A DNA stretch of 64,000 nucleotides, from NCBI RefSeq assembly GCF_900660755.1, contig NZ_LR215050.1, positions 1,240,001 to 1,304,000 on the forward strand, read 5' to 3'. This stretch comes from Acholeplasma hippikon. Lineage in GTDB: Bacteria; Bacillota_I; Bacilli_A; Acholeplasmatales; Acholeplasmataceae. Under the pieces are notes generated by a model. It was given only the letters and a program-made list of their open reading frames with translations, was not told where the DNA came from and did no database searches. Both the position numbers and the translations under genes were made by a program. The stretch's first letter is position 1. Each line of letters starts with the position of its first letter. Positions 26,063 to 34,633 of this stretch are shown here, one piece after another.

Positions 26063-26590
26063 ATGAATAGAATTACGTTACGAAAAGTTACATTAGCGGC
26101 AACATTAACAGCGTTAAGTGTTGTGATTGACATTTTATTTAAGCAGTTTATTCCTGCTTCAATACAAAATGTATTTGGTTTACCATTTTATGCAATCCCA
26201 CTAATTATTGGAGCGATGTTGTTAGGACCAATTTATGGTTTATTAATGGCAATTGTATCTGATTATTTTGCAACCATGGCAAGTGGATTTGCTTATATGC
26301 CGCTTTTTGTTTTAGCGGCAGTTGTTTGGGGAGTTATACCAGGTTTACTTATCAAGTCAAAAGATAACTACTTAAAAATATTTATTGTCATACTAATTAC
26401 ACATATACTTGCAACATTCTTTAATACACTCGCATTAGAAGTGTATGGTTGGTTATATTTAGATAAGATATTTTATGTAAGATTAACGTTAGTCCCAGTT
26501 AATTCAATTATTATCACATCAATTATTTATCAAGTTAACCGTAGATTAACGCCAATATATGAAGATTTTAAAAGAAAAACTAGTGAATAA
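26063..26590 (+). CDS. folT: FolT, folate-specific S component of an ECF transporter
   Basis: A 175-residue integral membrane protein with five or six membrane segments. It has the ECF S-component opening RKVTLAATLTALSVVIDI and the folate-family segment ASIQNVFGLPFYAIPLIIGAMLLGP. It captures folate and works with an EcfA-A'-T energising module encoded elsewhere. A THF riboswitch directly upstream supports the substrate. Folate supply suits TrmFO, the next gene, which uses methylene-THF. Confidence 0.92.
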   Translation: MNRITLRKVTLAATLTALSVVIDILFKQFIPASIQNVFGLPFYAIPLIIGAMLLGPIYGLLMAIVSDYFATMASGFAYMPLFVLAAVVWGVIPGLLIKSKDNYLKIFIVILITHILATFFNTLALEVYGWLYLDKIFYVRLTLVPVNSIIITSIIYQVNRRLTPIYEDFKRKTSE

Positions 26591-26606
26591 TACACTGGTT
26601 TTTTAT
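26574..26606 (+). terminator. folT terminator
   Basis: AAAACTAGTG, AATAATA loop, CACTGGTTTT, then T-run; one G-U wobble. The left arm is the end of folT. Confidence 0.75.
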
Positions 26607-26634
26607 TTAGGAAAATAGGATTTTTTAAAAAGAT

Positions 26635-26657
26635 ATGACTATAAGTCATGATATAAT
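26635..26657 (+). promoter_or_regulatory. trmFO -10 box with adjoining inverted repeat
   Basis: ATGACT-ATA-AGTCAT (26635-26649) is a perfect inverted repeat directly before TATAAT (26652-26657). The expected -35 region is not recognisable, so a bound protein could aid or block polymerase. Confidence 0.5.
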
Positions 26658-26674
26658 GTCAGTAGGTGAAAATT

Positions 26675-27955
26675 ATGGTAAAAATTATTGGTGCAGGATT
26701 TGCAGGTAGCGAAGCTGCTTGGTATCTTGCAGAACGTGGAATTAAAGTTAAATTGTATGAAATGAGACCGGTGAAAATGACGCCAGCTCACGTCACACAA
26801 AATTTTGCAGAATTAGTATGTTCTAATTCATTTAGATCAAACGATCCGCTTAACGCTGTTGGTCTATTAAAAAAAGAGATGGAGCAAATTGGTTCTTTAA
26901 TCATGGAAATGGGTTATAAGTACCAAGTGCCATCAGGGTCAAGCTTAGCTGTAGATAGAGTTCGTTTCTCAGAGGCTGTGACAGAAAAGATTAAGAATCA
27001 TCCAAATATTGAAGTAGTTAATGAAGAAGTAACAGAATTAAACGAAGATGAATTAACAATTATTGCGGCTGGTCCTTTAGCTTCAAGCAACTTAAGTCAA
27101 TTCATCGCTAAAAAGTTTAATCAAGGAGAATTACATTTCTTCGATGCGGTTGCCCCAATTATTGCGGCTGACTCTATTAATATGGACATTGCTTATTTAA
27201 AGAGCCGATATGATAAAGGTGAAGCTGCATATATTAACTGTCCAATGACAAAAGAAGAATATGAAGCGTTTTATGAAGCATTAATGACAGCAGAAACAGT
27301 CGTTCCTCATGATTTTGAAAACAATGTGTTTGAAGGCTGTATGCCGGTTGAGGATATGGGTCGCAGAGGACCTGAAACTTTACTGTTTGGCCCACTTAAA
27401 CCAGTTGGATTAAGAAAACCAGATGGAACAAAACCTTATGCCGTTGTTCAATTACGCCAAGATGATGCGAATAAGACAATGTATAACATGGTAGGGTTCC
27501 AAACACATCTTAAATGGGGTGACCAAAAACGTATTATTCAAATGATTCCAGGATTAGAAAATGCTGAAATCTTAAGATACGGGGTTATCCATCGAAATAC
27601 ATATATTGAAAGTCCTAAAGTTTTAAACAATGGATATCAAGTTAAAAATATTCCGAATTGGTTCTTTGCAGGACAAATTTCTGGTGTTGAAGGTTATGTT
27701 GAATCAGCTGCATCAGGCTTAAGTGCTGCAATTAACATGTATAACTACATTAAAACTGGTGAGATTAAACCATTACCAAAAGATACAATGATTGGTGCAA
27801 TGGCTCGTTATGTTTCTAGTTATCATGAAACATTTGTTCCAATGAATGCCAACTTTGGTTTAGTCAATGAAGTTGTTGCTAAGAAGTTTGAACGCAAGCA
27901 ACATTATCATGACCGAGCAATGGAAGCATTAAAGGGATACTTAGGAGATAAGTAA
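26675..27955 (+). CDS. trmFO: TrmFO, folate/FAD-dependent tRNA m5U54 methyltransferase
   Basis: Start at 26675 (426 residues) with TAGGTG upstream, giving the FAD-binding opening MVKIIGAGFAGSEAAWYLA. Further family blocks are FAELVCSNSFRSNDP, VEDMGRRGPETLLFGPLKP and the C-terminal FAGQISGVEGYVESAASG. It makes ribothymidine at position 54 of tRNA using methylene-THF. Its ATG-containing stop overlaps xerC by one base, the frequent trmFO-xerC pairing of Firmicutes. Confidence 0.97.
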   Translation: MVKIIGAGFAGSEAAWYLAERGIKVKLYEMRPVKMTPAHVTQNFAELVCSNSFRSNDPLNAVGLLKKEMEQIGSLIMEMGYKYQVPSGSSLAVDRVRFSEAVTEKIKNHPNIEVVNEEVTELNEDELTIIAAGPLASSNLSQFIAKKFNQGELHFFDAVAPIIAADSINMDIAYLKSRYDKGEAAYINCPMTKEEYEAFYEALMTAETVVPHDFENNVFEGCMPVEDMGRRGPETLLFGPLKPVGLRKPDGTKPYAVVQLRQDDANKTMYNMVGFQTHLKWGDQKRIIQMIPGLENAEILRYGVIHRNTYIESPKVLNNGYQVKNIPNWFFAGQISGVEGYVESAASGLSAAINMYNYIKTGEIKPLPKDTMIGAMARYVSSYHETFVPMNANFGLVNEVVAKKFERKQHYHDRAMEALKGYLGDK

Positions 27956-28875
27956 TGGACGCTATTCTTTTATATCAAGATTATTTATTAGTTGAAAAGA
28001 ATTATTCTATAGAAACGGTAAAAAGTTACATCAATGATATTAAAGGATTTGCTAATTTCCTAGAAACCGAAGAGTTGGCTAGAGATTTATTAGATGCTAG
28101 ACGTGAACGTTTAGCAAGAAACTATGTCTCTTATATGGATAACCAAGGTTTTACTCAAAAAAGTATTGCGAGAAAACTATCAGCATTAAAAGGCTTTTAT
28201 GCTTTCTTAATGGATAGAGACTTAATCGATATAAATATATTTCAAGCAATCAAAAGTCCAAAAATACCTAAAAAATTACCACATATACTTGATGATGAAG
28301 CAATCAACTATATGTTTAAATCAATTGATACATCAACACCATTAGGATACAGAAATCTAGTCATTCTAGATTTACTTTATAGTTGTGGATTACGCGCTTC
28401 AGAATTAATTAATTTAGAAATTAAGGATATTTATTTATCAAGTGGACAAATCTTAATTCATGGTAAAGGTTCCAAAGATCGTTACGTACCACTACATGAT
28501 AAGTTAATAGCAGAACTAAAACACTATTTATCCTATACAAGAGTAAGTTTGTTAGCAAAAGGTGAAAACACTAATGAACTAGCATTACTTATTAACTATA
28601 AAGGTGGAAAATTAACTGTGCGTGGGCTAAGAGAAATTTTAGTCAAAATTATTCATGATTCAGGTGAAACTTTTAAGATTCACCCACATATGTTACGTCA
28701 TGCATTTGCAACAACGTTACTAAATCATGGGGCTGATTTAAGAGTCGTACAAGAACTCTTGGGTCATAGCCATTTAAAATCAACGCAAGTTTATACGCAT
28801 GTATCAAAAGAAATCATAAAGGAAAAATATAAAACAACACATCCTAGGATGATGAACAATGAAAAAGATAAGTGA
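27955..28875 (+). CDS. xerC: Tyrosine recombinase XerC/XerD family
   Basis: The 306-residue protein has an N-terminal SAM-like core-binding domain (1-90) and a catalytic domain. Catalytic residues are visible: Arg147 (CGLRASEL), His245 and Arg248 (HPHMLRHAF), His271 (LGHSH) and the nucleophile Tyr280 (TQVYTHV). It probably resolves chromosome dimers at a dif site; no dif-like site is evident next to it. It follows trmFO with a one-base overlap, the position of xerC (codV) in Bacillus. No integrase-type extra domain and no phage genes are nearby. Confidence 0.92.
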   Translation: MDAILLYQDYLLVEKNYSIETVKSYINDIKGFANFLETEELARDLLDARRERLARNYVSYMDNQGFTQKSIARKLSALKGFYAFLMDRDLIDINIFQAIKSPKIPKKLPHILDDEAINYMFKSIDTSTPLGYRNLVILDLLYSCGLRASELINLEIKDIYLSSGQILIHGKGSKDRYVPLHDKLIAELKHYLSYTRVSLLAKGENTNELALLINYKGGKLTVRGLREILVKIIHDSGETFKIHPHMLRHAFATTLLNHGADLRVVQELLGHSHLKSTQVYTHVSKEIIKEKYKTTHPRMMNNEKDK

Positions 28876-29380
28876 AATGATTATTGAGGAAGGTATCGAA
28901 AATCTTCCAATTCAAAAACAAAGAACAACCGTTCGCGGCATCATGATTAAAGATAAAAAAGTGCTTTTAGTTTACTCTAAAGAATTTTTAGATTATACAT
29001 TTCCAGGTGGCGGTATGAAAGTTAATGAAGCACATATGGATGCATTAAGAAGAGAACTTAAAGAAGAATTAGGTGCGGATGAAATTAAACATATCGAACC
29101 ATTCGGTTATATTGAAGAAAAACGATTTGGCATCAATTCAGATACAGTTTATCTTCAAACTTCTTACTACTACTTTGTAGAGGTTACTAAATTCGGTAAA
29201 CAAATGCTAGGTGAAAGAGAAATGATGCATGGTGTTGAACCAATCTTTGTAAGTGCTGATGAGGCCATCAAACAAAACTTAATTGTCCTTCAACATAAAA
29301 AAGGCAAAAAAGGCATGCGTACGGTTTTACCAAGAGAAATTAAAGTCTTAGAAAAACTTAAAGATGAGGGATTTATATGA
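28859..29380 (+). CDS. Nudix hydrolase
   Basis: A 173-residue protein overlapping xerC by 17 bases and dut by 4. The Nudix box runs from GGGMKVNEAH to RRELKEELGA, with the REL-EEL-G metal-binding core. It hydrolyses a nucleoside-diphosphate-linked compound; the substrate is not readable. Coupling to dut suggests sanitation of the nucleotide pool, by inference. Confidence 0.9.
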   Translation: MKKISEMIIEEGIENLPIQKQRTTVRGIMIKDKKVLLVYSKEFLDYTFPGGGMKVNEAHMDALRRELKEELGADEIKHIEPFGYIEEKRFGINSDTVYLQTSYYYFVEVTKFGKQMLGEREMMHGVEPIFVSADEAIKQNLIVLQHKKGKKGMRTVLPREIKVLEKLKDEGFI

Positions 29381-29820
29381 GAAAATTCGAAGTTGTTAAA
29401 GCATACTTAGACAAAGGAATTAACTTACCGAAAAGAGCAACTAAACACTCAGCAGGATATGATATCGAATGTGCAGAAAGAGTAGAAATTAAACCAGGCG
29501 AAATTGTAAAGATTCCAACCGGATTAAAAGTTTCAATGCCACATGATGAAGCTTTATTTGTTTATCCAAGAAGTTCATTAGGTATTAAAAAGGGATTAGT
29601 TACTTCAAATGCGGTAGGTGTTGTAGATAGTGATTACTATAATAATCAGGATAATGAAGGACATTTAATGATTCCTTTATTAAACTTTTCAAAAGATGTG
29701 GTTGTTATTGAAAAAGGCGAAAGAGTTGCCCAAGGTATTTTCCATAAATTCTATTTAACAGATGACGATCTAGCAAGTGATAATCAAAGAACTGGCGGAT
29801 TTGGAAGTTCAGGTAAATAA
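29377..29820 (+). CDS. dut: dUTP diphosphatase (trimeric dUTPase family)
   Basis: The 147-residue protein has the five dUTPase motifs in order: HSAGYDIECAE (1), YPRSSLGIKKGL (2), NAVGVVDSDYYNN (3, Asp/Tyr of the uracil pocket), KGERVAQGIFH (4) and the C-terminal RTGGFGSSGK (5). It hydrolyses dUTP to dUMP and keeps uracil out of DNA, complementing ung. Its ATG overlaps the Nudix stop (ATGA). Confidence 0.95.
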   Translation: MRKFEVVKAYLDKGINLPKRATKHSAGYDIECAERVEIKPGEIVKIPTGLKVSMPHDEALFVYPRSSLGIKKGLVTSNAVGVVDSDYYNNQDNEGHLMIPLLNFSKDVVVIEKGERVAQGIFHKFYLTDDDLASDNQRTGGFGSSGK

Positions 29821-29867
29821 GTAATTCAGTATATTATGGGTAAAAATTAAATTTATATAATAAAGTG

Positions 29868-29896
29868 TTGCAAAAATATGCCTGTTATGATATATT
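29868..29896 (+). promoter_or_regulatory. rpsB promoter
   Basis: TTGCAA (29868-29873), 17-bp spacer, TATATT (29891-29896). About 110 bases of leader follow. Confidence 0.6.
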
Positions 29897-29902
29897 AAAA
29901 GG

Positions 29903-29996
29903 GCTGTTAAATACACATGTATAATGCTTCGGTAATCGGTGCTACGATGTAGTGGTTATCGTATGAGTTATACAGAGGAAAAAAACAAAAAATCGG
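29903..29996 (+). promoter_or_regulatory. rpsB leader RNA, possible S2 autoregulatory region
   Basis: TGTATAA near 29918 can pair with TTATACA near 29969, enclosing about 45 bases with further short stems (GCTTCGG; GGTTATCGTA). AATCGGAGGAA is the ribosome site. rpsB leaders that bind S2 are known in bacteria; this assignment is by position and structure only. Confidence 0.45.
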
Positions 29997-30007
29997 AGGA
30001 AATATAA

Positions 30008-30913
30008 ATGGCAGTAGTTTCAATGAAACAATTACTAGAATCTGGTGTACATTTCGGTCACCAAACTAGAAGATGGAACCCTAAAATGGCTCCATACATC
30101 TTCACAGCTCGTAAGGACATTCACATTATCGACCTTAAGAAGACTGCTGAAGAAATCGAAAAAGCATATGCAGCTTTATTCGATATCGTTAAAGAAGGCG
30201 GAAAAGTATTATTCGTAGGTACTAAGAAGCAAGCTTCAGAAGCAGTTAAAGAAGAAGCTATCCGTTCAGGTCAATACTATGTTGATCACAGATGGTTAGG
30301 TGGTACTTTAACAAACTTCAAGACAATCAGAAAACGTATTAAATTATTAGCAGACTTATATGCTGATGAAGAAGCAGGTAAATGGGCTAAATTACCTAAG
30401 AAAGAAGTTGCTGGTTTATTAAAGACTCGCGCTAGATTAGAAAAGTTCTTAGGTGGTATCAAAGATATGCAAAGATTACCTCAAGCATTATATGTTGTTG
30501 ACCCAAGAACTGAAGAAATCGCAGTTGCTGAAGCAAGAAAATTAGGTATCCCAGTATTCGGTATCGTAGATACAAACTGTGATCCAGAATTAGTTGACTA
30601 TGTAATTCCAGCAAACGATGATGCAATCCGTGCTGTTAAATTAATCACTTGGGTAATGGGTAACGCAGTTATCGAAGCTCAAGGCGGAGTAGTTGAAAAG
30701 TTTGAAGAAGAAGAAGTTTCATTCGATGCTGAAAAGGAAGAAAAACCAGCTAAGAAGCAATTTGAAAAAAGAGCTCCTAAAGCACAAGCAGAAGGAAACA
30801 AAGATTTATCCACTTTGAAAGTCGCTGAACTTAAAGAATTAGCTAAGGCAAAGGGAATCGAAAACTACGCTGATTTAAAGAAGTTTGAATTAATTCAAGC
30901 ATTAAGCAAGTAA
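30008..30913 (+). CDS. rpsB: 30S ribosomal protein S2 with Rho-N/SAP-like C-terminal extension
   Basis: The 301-residue protein is longer than the usual 240-260. Residues 1 to about 225 are ordinary S2 ([51 protein letters not shown]). A charged linker follows ([18 protein letters not shown] ...). The last 35 residues read [18 protein letters not shown] then [15 protein letters not shown]. This is the pattern of the Rho N-terminal/SAP-type helix-extended-helix fold that binds nucleic acid. The tail is seen directly; RNA binding is inferred. It is followed by a hairpin and tsf. Confidence 0.96.
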   Translation: MAVVSMKQLLESGVHFGHQTRRWNPKMAPYIFTARKDIHIIDLKKTAEEIEKAYAALFDIVKEGGKVLFVGTKKQASEAVKEEAIRSGQYYVDHRWLGGTLTNFKTIRKRIKLLADLYADEEAGKWAKLPKKEVAGLLKTRARLEKFLGGIKDMQRLPQALYVVDPRTEEIAVAEARKLGIPVFGIVDTNCDPELVDYVIPANDDAIRAVKLITWVMGNAVIEAQGGVVEKFEEEEVSFDAEKEEKPAKKQFEKRAPKAQAEGNKDLSTLKVAELKELAKAKGIENYADLKKFELIQALSK

Positions 30914-30918
30914 TTAAC

Positions 30919-30950
30919 AAGGGGATGAATTTATTTCATCCCTTTATTTT
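30919..30950 (+). terminator. Hairpin terminator/attenuator between rpsB and tsf
   Basis: AAGGGGATGAA (30919-30929) pairs with TTCATCCCTT (30935-30944), then a T-rich run. A TATAAT at 30969-30974 downstream suggests that tsf also has its own promoter. Confidence 0.75.
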
Positions 30951-31007
30951 GAAAATAAAGTTTTATAGTATAATTAAATTGACTAAATAAAAGGAGAATG
31001 ATCTATT

Positions 31008-31898
31008 ATGGTAGTTACAGCCGCAATGGTTAAAGAATTAAGAGAAAGAACTGGAGCTGGAATGCTTGATTGCAAAAAAGCTTTAGAAGAAAATGAAGGA
31101 AATATTGAAAAAGCAATCGACTATTTAAGAGAAAAAGGAATTGCTAAAGCAGCTAAGAAAGCCGATAGAGTTGCCGCAGAAGGTTTAACATCAGTATTAG
31201 TTAAAGGTAATGATGCAGTATTATTTGAATTAAACTCAGAAACAGACTTCGTTGCTAAAAACCAACAATTCTTAGACTTATTAGAAAAAATTGGAAACAT
31301 TATTGTTAACTCAAACGCTTCAAACACTGAAGAAGTTTTAGCATTAGTTTCAGAAGGTCAAACAGTTGAACAATTATTATTAGGAGCAACTGCTACAATC
31401 GGAGAAAAAATTTCATTACGTAGAGTAATGAGAGTAACTAAAGCTGATGGACAAGGTTTCGGAGCTTACAAACACATGGGTGGTAAGATTTCAGTCTTAA
31501 CAGTTACTGAAAAAGAAGATGCTGAAGTTGCTAAAGACTTAGCAATGCACGTTTGTGTATTCAACCCAAGATTCATGGACAGAGCTTCTGTTGACCAAGA
31601 AACAATCGACAGAGAATCTCATATCATCCACGAACAAATGGCTCAAGATGCTTCATTAGCAAGCAAACCTGCTAAAGTTTTAGAAGGTATCGCTGCTGGT
31701 AAATTAGCTAAAGTATTACAAGAATTCGTATTAGTTGACCAAGCATTCGTTAAAGATCCAGCAATCAAAGTTTCTCAATACTTAGCACAACACAAAAACA
31801 ACATCGTATCTTATGTAAGATTAGCTGTTGGTGAAGGTATCGAAAAAGTTGAAACTGACTTCGCTGCTGAAGTTATGGCTCAAGCAAACATTAAATAA
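31008..31898 (+). CDS. tsf: Elongation factor Ts
   Basis: The 296-residue nucleotide exchange factor for EF-Tu. N-terminal UBA-like domain with VKELRERTGAGMLDCKKAL and EKAIDYLREKGIAKA; core with NSETDFVAKNQQF and the C-terminal dimerisation region. AAGGAG is about 11 bases before this ATG, and an internal ATG at 31026 is an alternative. It is followed by pyrH 29 bases later. Confidence 0.97.
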   Translation: MVVTAAMVKELRERTGAGMLDCKKALEENEGNIEKAIDYLREKGIAKAAKKADRVAAEGLTSVLVKGNDAVLFELNSETDFVAKNQQFLDLLEKIGNIIVNSNASNTEEVLALVSEGQTVEQLLLGATATIGEKISLRRVMRVTKADGQGFGAYKHMGGKISVLTVTEKEDAEVAKDLAMHVCVFNPRFMDRASVDQETIDRESHIIHEQMAQDASLASKPAKVLEGIAAGKLAKVLQEFVLVDQAFVKDPAIKVSQYLAQHKNNIVSYVRLAVGEGIEKVETDFAAEVMAQANIK

Positions 31899-31927
31899 TT
31901 AAATTAATAACTTAAAGGAGACGCTTT

Positions 31928-32641
31928 ATGTACCAACGTGTAGTACTAAAACTTTCAGGTGAAGCGATGAAAGGTGATGGCCCTACAGGCATTGATCCAA
32001 GAACCGTTAAAGAAATCGCACTTGAAATCAAAAATTTAAGAGACTTAAATGTTGAAGTGGCAATTGTTGTTGGTGCGGGCAACCTTTGGCGTGGGAAAAC
32101 TGGTGAAGAACTAGGTATGGACAGAGCACAAGCAGACTATATGGGGATGCTTGGAACCATTATGAATGGGTTAGCACTACAAGATGCGTTAGAACAAATT
32201 GGAGTAGCTACTCGTGTGATGTCTGCAATTCCTACATCAGCTGTTGCAGAACCATATATCCGTCGTCGCGCAATTAGACACTTTGAAAAAGGTCGCGTCG
32301 TTGTTTTAGTTGGTGGTACAGGTTCTCCTTATTTCTCAACAGATACAACTGCAGCATTAAGAGCAGCAGAACTTGCATGTGATGTTATCTTAATGGCTAA
32401 AAATGGTGTAGATGGGGTTTATGATAAAGACCCTAGAAAATTTGCTGATGCAAAACTATATACAAAATTAACACATCAAGAAGTATTAGAAAAAAATCTT
32501 GCGATTATGGATTCAACAGCCGCATCTTTATGCAAAGATAATAATATTAACATCTTAGTATTCAACATGAATACAAAAGGTAATATTGTTAAAGCTGTAA
32601 AAGGTGAGGGCATTGGAACGATCGTATCGAATGGAGAGTAA
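31928..32641 (+). CDS. pyrH: UMP kinase
   Basis: A 237-residue amino-acid-kinase-fold enzyme making UDP from UMP. Motifs are [41 protein letters not shown] and [25 protein letters not shown] precedes the start. It is in the conserved tsf-pyrH-frr order, with frr starting 5 bases after its stop. Confidence 0.98.
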   Translation: MYQRVVLKLSGEAMKGDGPTGIDPRTVKEIALEIKNLRDLNVEVAIVVGAGNLWRGKTGEELGMDRAQADYMGMLGTIMNGLALQDALEQIGVATRVMSAIPTSAVAEPYIRRRAIRHFEKGRVVVLVGGTGSPYFSTDTTAALRAAELACDVILMAKNGVDGVYDKDPRKFADAKLYTKLTHQEVLEKNLAIMDSTAASLCKDNNINILVFNMNTKGNIVKAVKGEGIGTIVSNGE

Positions 32642-32646
32642 AAGAT

Positions 32647-33201
32647 ATGACTGAACAAGCCGATATGCTATTAATGGAAATCGAAGAAAAGATGGAAAAA
32701 TGCGTCCAAGCATTAGTGCGCGATTTCGCTACTATTCGTACGGGTCGTGCGAATCCAAGTCTTTTAGATCGTATCCATGTAAATTACTATGGTGCTGAAA
32801 CACCATTAAAACAAGTTGCAAGTATTTCTGTTCCAGAAGCACAACAACTTTATATCAAACCATTTGATAAATCTGCTTTAAAAGATATTGAAAAAGCAAT
32901 CAATGAATCAGATTTAGGATTACCACCATCATCAGACGGTGTAGGTATTCGCTTAACTTTACCTGCTTTAACTGGTGAACGTCGTAAACAACTTGTAAAA
33001 GAAGTTGAAAAGATGTCAGAAGGTGGAAAGGTTGCTGTAAGAAACGTTCGTCGTGATGGAAATGATCAAATGAAAAAATTAGGATTACCAGAAGACGTTG
33101 AAACAGGATACTTAGAAGACATCCAAAAATTAACTGATAAATTCATTAAGTTAGTTGATGATGCAACTAAATCTAAATCAGACGATTTATTAAGCGTTTA
33201 A
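32647..33201 (+). CDS. frr: Ribosome recycling factor
   Basis: A 184-residue two-domain protein. Hallmarks are IRTGRANPSLLDRIHVNYYG, GVGIRLTLPALTGERRKQLVK and VRNVRRDGNDQMKK. With EF-G it splits post-termination ribosomes. It ends with a terminator hairpin. Confidence 0.98.
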   Translation: MTEQADMLLMEIEEKMEKCVQALVRDFATIRTGRANPSLLDRIHVNYYGAETPLKQVASISVPEAQQLYIKPFDKSALKDIEKAINESDLGLPPSSDGVGIRLTLPALTGERRKQLVKEVEKMSEGGKVAVRNVRRDGNDQMKKLGLPEDVETGYLEDIQKLTDKFIKLVDDATKSKSDDLLSV

Positions 33202-33208
33202 TAATTAT

Positions 33209-33240
33209 GCGTAGTGTTTTGGACACTGCGCTTTTTATTT
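33209..33240 (+). terminator. frr terminator
   Basis: GCGTAGTGT (33209-33217), loop, ACACTGCGC (33223-33231; one G-U), then T-run. Confidence 0.85.
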
Positions 33241-33248
33241 GGTATAAT
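33219..33248 (+). promoter_or_regulatory. Promoter of the small membrane protein gene
   Basis: TTGGAC (33219-33224), 18-bp spacer, TATAAT (33243-33248). The -35 lies in the loop and right arm of the frr terminator. Confidence 0.5.
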
Positions 33249-33270
33249 AAAAGAAAAAGGAGTAAAAAAC

Positions 33271-33498
33271 ATGAAATTATTTGATGATTTACCAAGAATC
33301 GCTAAGTTAATCTTACAATTCTTCTTTGGTGGTATTATCTCAGGGGTTTACCGTATCATTAAAGGTGCAACTGAAGGTAATGTTGTTGTCATTGTAGTTG
33401 GTGTGTTAGCATTAGTTACAGGTATTGGTAACGTAATTTTCTGGATTGTTGACTTTGTCACTTTATTATTACACGATAAGTTCACAGTACTCGTTTAA
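33271..33498 (+). CDS. Small two-helix membrane protein, unknown function
   Basis: Start at 33271 with AAAAAGGAG upstream (75 residues); an upstream start at 33214 would run through the frr terminator. There are two hydrophobic segments, about residues 10-25 (KLILQFFFGGIISGVY) and 37-65 (VVIVVGVLALVTGIGNVIFWIVDFVTLLL), joined by a short polar turn IIKGATEGN. I do not recognise a named family. It has its own promoter and terminator, so it is an independent unit rather than part of the frr operon. Confidence 0.82.
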   Translation: MKLFDDLPRIAKLILQFFFGGIISGVYRIIKGATEGNVVVIVVGVLALVTGIGNVIFWIVDFVTLLLHDKFTVLV

Positions 33499-33510
33499 AA
33501 CTGAATTTGG

Positions 33511-33541
33511 AAAGACTACTCTTAACAGGGTAGTTTTTTTA
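33511..33541 (+). terminator. Terminator after the small membrane protein gene
   Basis: ACTACTC (33515-33521), loop, GGGTAGT (33528-33534; one G-U), then T7. Confidence 0.78.
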
Positions 33542-33549
33542 TTTTAGGC

Positions 33550-33586
33550 AAATACTTTTATGTTCAAAGTATTTTCGTGTTATAAT
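33550..33586 (+). promoter_or_regulatory. Aminotransferase promoter with inverted-repeat operator
   Basis: AAATACTTT (33550-33558) and AAAGTATTT (33566-33574) form a perfect 9-7-9 inverted repeat overlapping the expected -35 position. The extended -10 TGTTATAAT ends at 33586. The bound regulator is unknown. Confidence 0.6.
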
Positions 33587-33610
33587 GCATCTAATCAAAA
33601 AGGGGTGGTC

Positions 33611-34597
33611 ATGGTGGCTTCAGGATTTAAGTATAATGGAACAAAGAAAGTCTTTTTTGCTAAATATAAAGATGGCAAATGGGAAAATGGAAGTTTAACA
33701 GATTCATTAAATTTTGAAATATCAGCACTAGCGTCTGCATTACAATATGGACAAAGTGTTTTTGAAGGTTTAAAGGCATACCGTGCAAAAGATGGTAGAA
33801 CTTTAATGTTTAGAGTGGATAAAAATTATGAAAGATTATTAAGAAGTTCAGCACGTTTACTAATTCCTGAAATTCCAAAGGAATTATTTTATGAAGGTAT
33901 TTTAGAAACAGTCAAAGCAAATCGTGAATTAGTTCCAAGTTATGAATCAAAAGGCGCATTATATGTACGTCCGAGTATTATAGGTACAGAAAGTGTCTTA
34001 GGGATTAGAAGTGCAAATGAATTTTTATTTTTTGTTGTAGCAAGTCCTGTTGGAAATTATTTTAATGATGGGTTTAAACCAATCAAATTATACGCAACAG
34101 ATTTTGACCGTGCAGCACCAAATGGATTAGGAAGTTATAAAGCAGGAGCAAACTATGCAGGTAGCTTATATGCTAAAAAAGAAGCAGTAGAAATGGGATA
34201 TGATGATTGTTTATATTTAGATCCTAAAACACATACAAAATTAGATGAGTGTGGGGCAAGTAATGTGATTGTGATTACACATGACAACAAATTTATGACA
34301 CCACAGTCTGATTCAATCTTGCCTTCCATTACAAATAACTCTTTACAAATTTTAGCTAAAGATTATTTAAAGATGGAAATAATTAGAAAAGAAATACATT
34401 TAGATGAATTAGATGGACTAAAAGAATTCGGTGCAGTTGGTACAGCTGCAGTCATTTCACCAGTGGGCTTAATTCATCACCATGGCCGAGATATCCGTTT
34501 TAAAAGCCATGATATACTAGAAAAATTATATGGTTTACTGACAGGAATACAATTTGGTGATATAAATGAGAATTATGGGTGGGTAATTGAGGTGTAA
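33611..34597 (+). CDS. ilvE: Branched-chain amino acid aminotransferase
   Basis: Start at 33611 (328 residues) because AAGGGGTGG lies just before it; the longer reading from 33560 would cross the promoter. Fold-type IV PLP enzyme: ALQYGQSVFEGLKAYRA, RPSIIGTE, the PLP lysine Lys177 in GSYKAGANYAGS, and LDECGASNVIV and GAVGTAAVISP. It interconverts Leu/Ile/Val with their keto acids. No other branched-chain synthesis genes are nearby, so it may serve catabolism, or supply of branched keto acids. It has its own operator-bearing promoter. Confidence 0.93.
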   Translation: MVASGFKYNGTKKVFFAKYKDGKWENGSLTDSLNFEISALASALQYGQSVFEGLKAYRAKDGRTLMFRVDKNYERLLRSSARLLIPEIPKELFYEGILETVKANRELVPSYESKGALYVRPSIIGTESVLGIRSANEFLFFVVASPVGNYFNDGFKPIKLYATDFDRAAPNGLGSYKAGANYAGSLYAKKEAVEMGYDDCLYLDPKTHTKLDECGASNVIVITHDNKFMTPQSDSILPSITNNSLQILAKDYLKMEIIRKEIHLDELDGLKEFGAVGTAAVISPVGLIHHHGRDIRFKSHDILEKLYGLLTGIQFGDINENYGWVIEV

Positions 34598-34633
34598 TTT
34601 TTGATATAATATACATTAGGAGCGAAGCAACTG

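Noticed and set aside
27955-28875. Phage or island integrase
   Set aside because: The gene follows trmFO as chromosomal xerC does in Firmicutes, and no phage or transfer genes are near.
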